Origin: Luzula sylvatica
Lineage: Eukaryota > Streptophyta > Magnoliopsida > Poales > Juncaceae
Length of the DNA: 64,000 bases
Assembly: GCA_946800325.1 (NCBI GenBank)
Contig: OX326959.1
Coordinates: 36,074,908-36,138,907, forward strand
Direction of reading: 5' to 3'
The stretch's first letter is position 1; every line of letters starts with the position of its first letter. The notes beneath the pieces were generated by a model. That model saw only the letters and a program-made list of their open reading frames with translations, had not been told where the DNA came from and searched no databases. The translations under genes were made by a program, and so were the position numbers. Below are positions 1 to 10,981 of the stretch, in pieces.

Positions 1-868
1 TGTTTTTCGATTCAAAACACACTTTTAACGCTTTGAGGAGTTCAAATAACGTGTTATTAGATCATTTGTATCGTATCTTTTACTACATAACTTTTCACCA
101 AATTTCACACACACTAAGAAAGTTTGTTTTTCGATTCAAAACAAGATTTTAACGTTTTGAGGAGTTCAAATAACATGTTTTTATATCATTTGTATCGTAT
201 ATTTTACTACATAACTTTTCACCAAATTTCACAAACACCAAGAAAGTTTGTTTTTCGATTCAAAACACACTTTTAACGCTTTGAGGAGTTCAAATAACGT
301 GTTATTAGATCATTTGTATCGTATCTTTTACTACATAACTTTTCACCAAATTTCACACACACTAAGAAAGTTTGTTTTTCGATTCAAAACAAGATTTTAA
401 CGCTTTGAGGAGTTCAAATAACGTGTTTTTAGATCATTTGTATTGTATCTTTTACTACATAACTTTTCACCAAATTTCACACACACTAAGAAAGTTTGTT
501 TTTCGATTCAAAACAAGATTTTAACGCTTTGAGGAGTTCAAATAACGTGTTTTTAGATCATTTGTATCGTATCTTTTACTACATAACTTTTCACCAAATT
601 TCACAAACACCAAGAAAGTTTGTTTTTCGATTCGAAACAAGATTTTAACGCTTTGAGGAGTTCAAATAACGTGTTTTTAGATCATTTGTATCGTATCTTT
701 TACTACATAACTTTTCACCAAATTTCACAAACACCAAGAAAGTTTGTTTTTCGATTCAAAACAAGATTTTGACGCTTTGAGGAGTTCAAATAACCTGTTT
801 TTAGATCATTTGTATCGTATCTTTTACTATATAACTTTTCACCAAATTTCACAAACACTAAGAAAGTT

Positions 869-1612
869 TGTTTTTCGATTCAAAACAAGATTTTAACGCT
901 TTGAGGAGTTCAAATAACGTGTTTTTAGATCATTTGTATCGTATCTTTTACTACATAACTTTTCACCAAATTTCACAAACACTAAGAAAGTTTGTTTTTC
1001 GATTCAAAACAAGATTTTGACGCTTTGAGGAGTTCAAATAACCTGTTTTTAGATCATTTGTATCGTATCTTTTACTATATAACTTTTCACCAAATTTCAC
1101 AAACACTAAGAAATTTTGTTTTTCGATTCAAAACAAGATTTTAATGCTTTGAGGAGTTCAAATAATGTGTTTTTAGATCATTTGTATCGTATCTTTTACT
1201 ATATAACTTTTCACCAAATTTCACAAACACCAAGAAAGTTTGTTTTTCGATTCAAAACAAGATTTTAACGCTTTGAGGAGTTCAAATAACCTGTTTTTAG
1301 ATCATTTGTATCGTATCTTTTATAATATAACTTTTCACCAAATTTCACAAACACTAAGAAAGTTTGTTTTTCGATTCAAAACAAGATTTTAACGCTTTGA
1401 GGAGTTCAAATAACGCGTTTTTAGATCATTTGTATCCTGTCTTTTACTACATACATTTTCACCAAATTTTACAAACACTAAGTCAGTTTGTTTTTCGATT
1501 CAAAACAAGATTTTAACGCTTTGAGGAGTTCAAATAACATGTTTTTAGATCATTTATATCGTATCTTTTACTACATAACTTTTCACCAAATTTCACAAAC
1601 ACTAAGAAAGTT
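869..1612 (+). repeat. Nested 6-monomer block within H1 (first copy)
   Basis: The variant order here is: gtg type, then a ttgacg/cctg type, then a ttaatgc/aatgtg type, then a cctg/taatata type, then a gcg/gtcag type, then a catg/atttatatc type. Closely related series follow at 1985-2604 (five monomers, with two types fused at 2233) and 2729-3596 (seven monomers, with the gcg type doubled). The 44-mer itself was thus built from an older 6- to 9-monomer repeat that had gained and lost members. Confidence 0.8.
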
Positions 1613-1984
1613 TGTTTTTCGATTCAAAACAAGATTTTAACGCTTTGAGGAGTTCAAATAACGTGTTTTTAGATCATTTGTATCGTATCTTTTACTATAT
1701 AACTTTTCACCAAATTTCACAAACACCAAGAAAGTTTGTTTTTCGATTCAAAACAAGATTTTAACGCTTTGAGGAGTTCAAATAACGTGTTTTTAGATCA
1801 TTTGTATCGTATCTTTTACTACATAACTTTTCACCAAATTTCACAAACACCAAGAAAGTTTGTTTTTTGATTCAAAACAAGATTTTGACGCTTTGAGGAG
1901 TTCAAATAACCTGTTTTTAGATCATTTGTATCGTATCTTTTACTATATAACTTTTCACCAAATTTCACAAACACTAAGAAAGTT

Positions 1985-2604
1985 TGTTTTTCGATTCAAA
2001 ACAAGATTTTAACGCTTTGAGGAGTTCAAATAACGTGTTTTTAGATCATTTGTATCGTATCTTTTACTACATAACTTTTCACCAAATTTCACAAACACTA
2101 AGAAAGTTTGTTTTTCGATTCAAAACAAGATTTTGACGCTTTGAGGAGTTCAAATAACCTGTTTTTAGATCATTTGTATCGTATCTTTTACTATATAACT
2201 TTTCACCAAATTTCACAAACACCAAGAAATTTTGTTTTTCGATTCAAAACAAGATTTTAACGCTTTGAGGAGTTCAAATAACCTGTTTTAAGATCATTTG
2301 TATCGTATCTTTTACAATATAACTTTTCACCAAATTTCACAAACACTAAGATAGTTTGTTTTTCGATTCAAAACAAGATTTTAACGCTTTGAGGAGTTCA
2401 AATAACGCGTTTTTTGATCATTTGTATCCTGTCTTTTACTACATACATTTTCACCAAATTTTACAAACACTAAGTCAGTTTGTTTTTCGATTCAAAACAA
2501 GATTTTAACGCTTTGAGGAGTTCAAATAACATGTTTTTAGATCATTTATATCGAATCTTTTACTACATAACTTTTCACCAAATTTCACAAACACTAAGAA
2601 AGTT
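1985..2604 (+). repeat. Nested block within H1 (second copy, five monomers)
   Basis: This repeats the series at 869-1612 nine monomers downstream but lacks one member. The monomer at 2233 starts like the gaaattttg type and ends like the cctg/caatata type, so two neighbours appear fused. Private marks are cctgttttaag near 2282 and gatag at 2350, both preserved in H2 and H3. Confidence 0.75.
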
Positions 2605-2728
2605 TGTTTTTCGATTCAAAACAAGATTTTGACGCTTTGAGGAGTTCAAATAACCTGTTTTTAGATCATTTGTATCGTATCTTTTACTATATAACTTTTC
2701 ACCAAATTTCACAAACACTAAGAAAGTT

Positions 2729-3596
2729 TGTTTTTCGATTCAAAACAAGATTTTAACGCTTTGAGGAGTTCAAATAACGTGTTTTTAGATCATTTGTATC
2801 GTATCTTTTACTACATAACTTTTCACCAAATTTCACAAACACTAAGAAAGTTTGTTTTTCGATTCAAAACAAGATTTTGACGCTTTGAGGAGTTCAAATA
2901 ACCTGTTTTTAGATCATTTGTATCGTATCTTTTACTATATAACTTTTCACCAAATTTCACAAACACTAAGAAATTTTGTTTTTCGATTCAAAACAAGATT
3001 TTAATGCTTTGAGGAGTTCAAATAATGTGTTTTTAGATCATTTGTATCGTATCTTTTACTATATAACTTTTCACCAAATTTCACAAACACCAAGAAAGTT
3101 TGTTTTTCGATTCAAAACAAGATTTTAACGCTTTGAGGAGTTCAAATAAACTGTTTTTAGATCATTTGTATCGTATCTTTTACAATATAACTTTTCACCA
3201 AATTTCACAAACACTAAGAAAGTTTGTTTTTCGATTCAAAACAAGATTTTAACGCTTTGAGGAGTTCAAATAACGCGTTTTTAGATCATTTGTATCCTAT
3301 CTTTTACTATATACATTTTCACCAAATTTTGCAAACACTAAGTCAGTTTGTTTTTCGATTCAAAACAAGATTTTAACGCTTTGAGGAGTTCAAATAACGC
3401 GTTTTTAGATCATTTGTATCCTGTCTTTTACTACATACATTTTCACCAAATTTTACAAACACTAAGTCAGTTTGTTTTTCGATTCAAAACAAGATTTTAA
3501 CGCTCTGAGGAGTTCAAATAACATGTTTTTAGATCATTTATATCGTATCTTTTACTACATAACTTTTCACCAAATTTCACAAACACTAAGAAAGTT
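2729..3596 (+). repeat. Nested block within H1 (third copy, seven monomers)
   Basis: This repeats the series at 869-1612 but carries two consecutive gcg/gtcag-type monomers (3225 and 3349) before the catg/atttatatc monomer at 3473. The first of the pair reads cctatc and tttgc, the second cctgtc and tttac, so they are distinguishable sub-types and not a simple fresh duplication. Confidence 0.75.
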
Positions 3597-3720
3597 TGTT
3601 TTTCGATTCAAAACGAGATTTTAACGCTTTGAGGAGTTCCAATAACCTGTTTTTAGATCATTTGTATCGTATATTTTACTACATAACTTTCCACCAAATT
3701 TCACAAACACCAAGAAAGTT

Positions 3721-3844
3721 TGTTTTTCGATTCAAAACAAGCTTTTAACGCTCCGAGGAGTTCAAATAACGTGTTTTTAGATCATTTGTATCGTATCTTT
3801 TACTACATAACTTTTCACCAAATTTCACAAACACTAAGAAAGTT
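3721..3844 (+). repeat. HindIII-bearing monomer, one per H unit
   Basis: The variant caagctttt creates AAGCTT at 3739. It recurs at 9167 (5428 bp on) and at 22281 (13114 bp on), and I noticed no other copy. It is a useful marker of the H unit because the equivalent monomers in B and C read caaactttt. Confidence 0.8.
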
Positions 3845-4830
3845 TGTTTTTCGATTCAAAACACACTTTTAACGCTTTGACGAGTTGAAATAACGTGTTT
3901 TTAGATCATTTGTATCGTATCTTTTACTACATAACTTTTCACCAAATTTCACTAACACTAAGAAAGTTTGTTTTTCGATTCAAAACAAGATTTTGACGCT
4001 TTGAGGAGTTCAAATAACCTGTTTTTAGATCATTTGTATCGTATCTTTTACTATATAACTTTTCACCAAATTTCACACACACTAAGAAATTTTGTTTTTC
4101 GATTCAAAACAAGATTTTAATGCATTGAGGAGTTCAAATAATGTGTTTTTAGATCATTTGTATCGTATCTTTTACTATATAACTTTTCACCAAATTTCAC
4201 AAACACCAAGAAAGTTTGTTTTTCGATTCAAAACAAGATTTTAACGCTTTGAGGAGTTCAAATAACCTGTTTTTAGATCATTTGTATCGTATCTTTTACT
4301 ATTTAACTTTTCACCAAATTTCACAAACACTAAGAAAGTTTGTTTTTCGATTCAAAACAAGATTTTAACGCTTTGAGGAGTTCAAATAACGCGTTTTTAG
4401 ATCATTTGTATCCTATCTTTTACTACATACATTTTCACCAAATTTTACAAACACTAAGTCAGTTTGTTTTTCGATTCAAAACAAGATTTTAACGCTTTGA
4501 GGAGTTCAAATAACGCGTTTTTAGATCATTTGTATCCTATCTTTTACTACATACATTTTCACCAAATTTTACAAACACTAAGTCAGTTTGTTTTTCGATT
4601 CAAAACAAGATTTTAACGCTTTGAGGAGTTCAAATAACAAGTTTTTAGATCATTTATATCGTATCTTTTACTACATAACTTTTCACCAAATTTCACAAAC
4701 ACTAAGAAAGTTTGTTTTTTGATTCAAAACGAGATTTTAACGCTTTGAGGAGTTCCAATAACCTGTTTTTAGATCATTTGTATCGTATCTTTTACTACAT
4801 AACTTTCCACCAAATTTCACAAACACCAAG

Positions 4831-4861
4831 AAAGTTTGTTTTTCGATTCAAAACAAACTTT
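4831..4861. repeat. Perfect 12-bp inverted repeat across a monomer boundary (example)
   Basis: The arms aaagtttgtttt (4831-4842) and aaaacaaacttt (4850-4861) are exact reverse complements around the 7-nt spacer tcgattc. It arises wherever the usual caagatttt is replaced by caaactttt; the ordinary monomer keeps only 7-bp arms (ttgtttt/aaaacaa). The same dyad occurs at 10259-10289 and in many caaac-type monomers of blocks B and C. Confidence 0.85.
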
Positions 4862-5084
4862 TAACGCTCCGAGGAGTTCAAATAACGTGTTTTTAGATCA
4901 TTTGTATCGTATCTTTTAATACATAACTTTTCACCAAATTTCACAAACACTAAGAATGTTTGTTTTTCGATTCAAAACACACTTTTAACGCTTTGAGGAG
5001 TTTAAATAACGTGTTTTTAGATCATTTGTATCGTATCTTTTACTACATAAGTTTTCACCAAATTTCACAAACACCAAGAAAGTT

Positions 5085-5181
5085 TGTTTTTCGATTCAAA
5101 ACAAGATTTTAACGCTTTGAGGAGTTCAAATAACCTGTTTTTAGATCATTTGTACCTCATCTCACAAACACTAAGAAAATT
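5085..5181 (+). repeat. Truncated 97-bp monomer (27-bp internal deletion)
   Basis: The monomer reads tgtacctcatct and then passes directly to cacaaacactaag. An intact relative at about 12236-12359 carries an extra ttttaatacataac... stretch between those two points. The loss is 27 bp and is shared by H2 (10513-10609) but not by the related monomers near 12290, 24191 and 34976, so it arose in the H lineage before H1 and H2 separated. The next monomer is also unusual, with a changed head (tattttttcaatgc). Confidence 0.9.
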
Positions 5182-5428
5182 ATTTTTTCAATGCAAAATG
5201 AGATTTTAACGCTTTGAGGAGTTCCAATAACCTGTTTTTAGATCATTTGTATCGTATCTTTTACTTCATAACTTTTCACCAAATTTCACGCACAGTAAGA
5301 AAGTTTGTTTTTCGATTCAAAACAAGATTTTAACGTTTTGAGGAGTTCAAATAACATGTTTTTAGATCATTTGTATCGTATCTTTTACTACATAACTTTT
5401 CACCAAATTTCACAAAACCAAGAAAGTT

Positions 5429-8400
5429 TGTTTTTCGATTCAAAACACACTTTTAACGCTTTGAGGAGTTCAAATAACGTGTTATTAGATCATTTGTATC
5501 GTATCTTTTACTACATAACTTTTCACCAAATTTCACACACACTAAGAAAGTTTGTTTTTCGATTCAAAACAAGATTTTAACGTTTTGAGGAGTTCAAATA
5601 ACATGTTTTTATATCATTTGTATCGTATATTTTACTACATAACTTTTCACCAAATTTCACAAACACCAAGAAAGTTTGTTTTTCGATTCAAAACACACTT
5701 TTAACGCTTTGAGGAGTTCAAATAACGTGTTATTAGATCATTTGTATCGTATCTTTTACTACATAACTTTTCACCAAATTTCACACACACTAAGAAAGTT
5801 TGTTTTTCGATTCAAAACAAGATTTTAACGCTTTGAGGAGTTCAAATAACGTGTTTTTAGATCATTTGTATTGTATCTTTTACTACATAACTTTTCACCA
5901 AATTTCACACACACTAAGAAAGTTTGTTTTTCGATTCAAAACAAGATTTTAACGCTTTGAGGAGTTCAAATAACGTGTTTTTAGATCATTTGTATCGTAT
6001 CTTTTACTACATAACTTTTCACCAAATTTCACAAACACCAAGAAAGTTTGTTTTTCGATTCAAAACAAGATTTTAACGCTTTGAGGAGTTCAAATAACGT
6101 GTTTTTAGATCATTTGTATCGTATCTTTTACTACATAACTTTTCACCAAATTTCACAAACACCAAGAAAGTTTGTTTTTCGATTCAAAACAAGATTTTGA
6201 CGCTTTGAGGAGTTCAAATGACCTGTTTTTAGATCATTTGTATCGTATCTTTTACTATATAACTTTTCACCAAATTTCACAAACACTAAGAAAGTTTGTT
6301 TTTCGATTCAAAACAAGATTTTAACGCTTTGAGGAGTTCAAATAACGTGTTTTTAGATCATTTGTATCGTATCTTTTACTACATAACTTTTCACCAAATT
6401 TCACAAACACTAAGAAAGTTTGTTTTTCGATTCAAAACAAGATTTTGACGCTTTGAGGAGTTCAAATAACCTGTTTTTAGATCATTTGTATCGTATCTTT
6501 TACTATATAACTTTTCACCAAATTTCACAAACACTAAGAAATTTTGTTTTTCGATTCAAAACAAGATTTTAATGCTTTGAGGAGTTCAAATAATGTGTTT
6601 TTAGATCATTTGTATCGTATCTTTTACTATATAACTTTTCACCAAATTTCACAAACACCAAGAAAGTTTGTTTTTCGATTCAAAACAAGATTTTAACGCT
6701 TTGAGGAGTTCAAATAACCTGTTTTTAGATCATTTGTATCGTATCTTTTATAATATAACTTTTCACCAAATTTCACAAACACTAAGAAAGTTTGTTTTTC
6801 GATTCAAAACAAGATTTTAACGCTTTGAGGAGTTCAAATAACGCGTTTTTAGATCATTTGTATCCTGTCTTTTACTACATACATTTTCACCAAATTTTAC
6901 AAACACTAAGTCAGTTTGTTTTTCGATTCAAAACAAGATTTTAACGCTTTGAGGAGTTCAAATAACATGTTTTTAGATCATTTATATCGTATCTTTTACT
7001 ACATAACTTTTCACCAAATTTCACAAACACTAAGAAAGTTTGTTTTTCGATTCAAAACAAGATTTTAACGCTTTGAGGAGTTCAAATAACGTGTTTTTAG
7101 ATCATTTGTATCGTATCTTTTACTATATAACTTTTCACCAAATTTCACAAACACCAAGAAAGTTTGTTTTTCGATTCAAAACAAGATTTTAACGCTTTGA
7201 GGAGTTCAAATAACGTGTTTTTAGATCATTTGTATCGTATCTTTTACTACATAACTTTTCACCAAATTTCACAAACACCAAGAAAGTTTGTTTTTTGATT
7301 CAAAACAAGATTTTGACGCTTTGAGGAGTTCAAATAACCTGTTTTTAGATCATTTGTATCGTATCTTTTACTATATAACTTTTCACCAAATTTCACAAAC
7401 ACTAAGAAAGTTTGTTTTTCGATTCAAAACAAGATTTTAACGCTTTGAGGAGTTCAAATAACGTGTTTTTAGATCATTTGTATCGTATCTTTTACTACAT
7501 AACTTTTCACCAAATTTCACAAACACTAAGAAAGTTTGTTTTTCGATTCAAAACAAGATTTTGACGCTTTGAGGAGTTCAAATAACCTGTTTTTAGATCA
7601 TTTGTATCGTATCTTTTACTATATAACTTTTCACCAAATTTCACAAACACCAAGAAATTTTGTTTTTCGATTCAAAACAAGATTTTAACGCTTTGAGGAG
7701 TTCAAATAACCTGTTTTAAGATCATTTGTATCGTATCTTTTACAATATAACTTTTCACCAAATTTCACAAACACTAAGATAGTTTGTTTTTCGATTCAAA
7801 ACAAGATTTTAACGCTTTGAGGAGTTCAAATAACGCGTTTTTTGATCATTTGTATCCTGTCTTTTACTACATACATTTTCACCAAATTTTACAAACACTA
7901 AGTCAGTTTGTTTTTCGATTCAAAACAAGATTTTAACGCTTTGAGGAGTTCAAATAACATGTTTTTAGATCATTTATATCGAATCTTTTACTACATAACT
8001 TTTCACCAAATTTCACAAACACTAAGAAAGTTTGTTTTTCGATTCAAAACAAGATTTTGACGCTTTGAGGAGTTCAAATAACCTGTTTTTAGATCATTTG
8101 TATCGTATCTTTTACTATATAACTTTTCACCAAATTTCACAAACACTAAGAAAGTTTGTTTTTCGATTCAAAACAAGATTTTAACGCTTTGAGGAGTTCA
8201 AATAACGTGTTTTTAGATCATTTGTATCGTATCTTTTACTACATAACTTTTCACCAAATTTCACAAACACTAAGAAAGTTTGTTTTTCGATTCAAAACAA
8301 GATTTTGACGCTTTGAGGAGTTCAAATAACCTGTTTTTAGATCATTTGTATTGTATCTTTTACTATATAACTTTTCACCAAATTTCACAAACACTAAGAA

Positions 8401-10690
8401 ATTTTGTTTTTCGATTCAAAACAAGATTTTAATGCTTTGAGGAGTTCAAATAATGTGTTTTTAGATCATTTGTATCGTATCTTTTACTATATAACTTTTC
8501 ACCAAATTTCACAAACACCAAGAAAGTTTGTTTTTCGATTCAAAACAAGATTTTAACGCTTTGAGGAGTTCAAATAAACTGTTTTTAGATCATTTGTATC
8601 GTATCTTTTACAATATAACTTTTCACCAAATTTCACAAACACTAAGAAAGTTTGTTTTTCGATTCAAAACAAGATTTTAACGCTTTGAGGAGTTCAAATA
8701 ACGCGTTTTTAGATCATTTGTATCCTATCTTTTACTATATACATTTTCACCAAATTTTGCAAACACTAAGTCAGTTTGTTTTTCGATTCAAAACAAGATT
8801 TTAACGCTTTGAGGAGTTCAAATAACGCGTTTTTAGATCATTTGTATCCTGTCTTTTACTACATACATTTTCACCAAATTTTACAAACACTAAGTCAGTT
8901 TGTTTTTCGATTCAAAACAAGATTTTAACGCTCTGAGGAGTTCAAATAACATGTTTTTAGATCATTTATATCGTATCTTTTACTACATAACTTTTCACCA
9001 AATTTCACAAACACTAAGAAAGTTTGTTTTTCGATTCAAAACGAGATTTTAACGCTTTGAGGAGTTCCAATAACCTGTTTTTAGATCATTTGTATCGTAT
9101 ATTTTACTACATAACTTTCCACCAAATTTCACAAACACCAAGAAAGTTTGTTTTTCGATTCAAAACAAGCTTTTAACGCTCCGAGGAGTTCAAATAACGT
9201 GTTTTTAGATCATTTGTATCGTATCTTTTACTACATAACTTTTCACCAAATTTCACAAACACTAAGAAAGTTTGTTTTTCGATTCAAAACACACTTTTAA
9301 CGCTTTGACGAGTTGAAATAACGTGTTTTTAGATCATTTGTATCGTATCTTTTACTACATAACTTTTCACCAAATTTCACTAACACTAAGAAAGTTTGTT
9401 TTTCGATTCAAAACAAGATTTTGACGCTTTGAGGAGTTCAAATAACCTGTTTTTAGATCATTTGTATCGTATCTTTTACTATATAACTTTTCACCAAATT
9501 TCACACACACTAAGAAATTTTGTTTTTCGATTCAAAACAAGATTTTAATGCATTGAGGAGTTCAAATAATGTGTTTTTAGATCATTTGTATCGTATCTTT
9601 TACTATATAACTTTTCACCAAATTTCACAAACACCAAGAAAGTTTGTTTTTCGATTCAAAACAAGATTTTAACGCTTTGAGGAGTTCAAATAACCTGTTT
9701 TTAGATCATTTGTATCGTATCTTTTACTATTTAACTTTTCACCAAATTTCACAAACACTAAGAAAGTTTGTTTTTCGATTCAAAACAAGATTTTAACGCT
9801 TTGAGGAGTTCAAATAATGCGTTTTTAGATCATTTGTATCCTATCTTTTACTACATACATTTTCACCAAATTTTACAAACACTAAGTCAGTTTGTTTTTC
9901 GATTCAAAACAAGATTTTAACGCTTTGAGGAGTTCAAATAACGCGTTTTTAGATCATTTGTATCCTATCTTTTACTACATACATTTTCACCAAATTTTAC
10001 AAACACTAAGTCAGTTTGTTTTTCGATTCAAAACAAGATTTTAACGCTTTGAGGAGTTCAAATAACAAGTTTTTAGATCATTTATATCGTATCTTTTACT
10101 ACATAACTTTTCACCAAATTTCACAAACACTAAGAAAGTTTGTTTTTTGATTCAAAACGAGATTTTAACGCTTTGAGGAGTTCCAATAACCTGTTTTTAG
10201 ATCATTTGTATCGTATCTTTTACTACATAACTTTCCACCAAATTTCACAAACACCAAGAAAGTTTGTTTTTCGATTCAAAACAAACTTTTAACGCTCCGA
10301 GGAGTTCAAATAACGTGTTTTTAGATCATTTGTATCGTATCTTTTAATACATAACTTTTCACCAAATTTCACAAACACTAAGAATGTTTGTTTTTCGATT
10401 CAAAACACACTTTTAACGCTTTGAGGAGTTTAAATAACGTGTTTTTAGATCATTTGTATCGTATCTTTTACTACATAAGTTTTCACCAAATTTCACAAAC
10501 ACCAAGAAAGTTTGTTTTTCGATTCAAAACAAGATTTTAACGCTTTGAGGAGTTCAAATAACCTGTTTTTAGATCATTTGTACCTCATCTCACAAACACT
10601 AAGAAAATTATTTTTTCAATGCAAAATGAGATTTTAACGCTTTGAGGAGTTCCAATAACCTGTTTTTAGATCATTTGTATCGTATCTTTT
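5429..10690 (+). repeat. Higher-order repeat unit H2, second copy of the 44-mer
   Basis: Every landmark of H1 recurs exactly 5428 bp later: gatag at 2350 and 7778, AAGCTT at 3739 and 9167, and the 27-bp-deleted monomer at 5151 and 10579. By eye I found only four substitutions against H1 before the tail (H1 634/H2 6062, 792/6220, 2924/8352, 4390/9818); this scan is not exhaustive. The copies are therefore very recent or kept alike by conversion. Beyond about 10690 the match to the H1 tail ends and the sequence instead resembles the first monomers of the unit. Confidence 0.93.
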
Positions 10691-10981
10691 ACTACATAAC
10701 TTTTCACCAAATTTCACACACACTAAGAAAGTTTGTTTTTCGATTGAAAACAAGATTTTAACGTTTTGAGGAGTTCAAATAACATGTTTTTATATCATTT
10801 GTATCGTATATTTTACTACATAACTTTTCACCAAATTTCACAAACACCAAGAAAGTTTATTTTTCGATTCAAAACACACTTTTAACGCTTTGAGGAGTTC
10901 AAATAACCTGTTTTTAGATCATTTGTATCGTATCTTTTACTATTTAACTTTTCACCAAATTTCACAAACACTAAGAAAGTT
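10691..10981 (+). repeat. Mosaic junction after H2 with a chimeric monomer
   Basis: From about 10690 the sequence follows the end of monomer 1, then monomer 2 (cgtttt, atgtttttatatc), of the H unit, as if a new H copy were starting. The monomer at 10858 begins with the cacac-type head of monomer 3 but ends with the cctg...ctatttaac tail of monomer 35. The point taacctg at 10904 then matches 9691 with a constant offset of 1213 bp (ten monomers minus the 27-bp deletion). This is the footprint of unequal exchange between out-of-register monomers. Confidence 0.8.

Larger units (their letters stand above)
1..5428 (+). repeat. Higher-order repeat unit H1, 44 monomers
   Basis: This is the first copy of a 5428-bp higher-order unit: 42 monomers of 124 bp, one shortened to 97 bp (5085-5181) and one of 123 bp (5306-5428). 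The order of variant monomers is specific, for example a gtgttattag type at 1 and 249, a gcgttttt/gtcag type at 1365, 2357, 3225, 3349, 4341 and 4465, and a HindIII-bearing monomer at 3721. The same order restarts at 5429. Position 634 carries a private substitution (ttcgaaac) that H2 lacks. The left edge of the unit is set by the window, so the true phase of the unit is unknown. Confidence 0.95.

Noticed and set aside
1..124. CENP-B box in the tttcgattcaaaacaag stretch
   Set aside because: The first half fits TTCGnnnnA, but the required CGGG is ACAA here (ACGA in some variants). The essential second half is missing, so I do not call a box.
4831..4861. Intrinsic transcription terminator or transposon terminal inverted repeat
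   Set aside because: The stem is almost entirely A/T, it straddles a normal monomer boundary, and no target-site duplication or internal element is present.
5305..5580. 91-codon open frame, and similar ones at 13833, 18171, 25734, 36517 and 45441
   Set aside because: Each is just over two satellite monomers read in one frame, starts at TTG, and depends on a 123-bp monomer. The protein is itself a repeat of the monomer translation, with no signal of selection or a recognisable domain.
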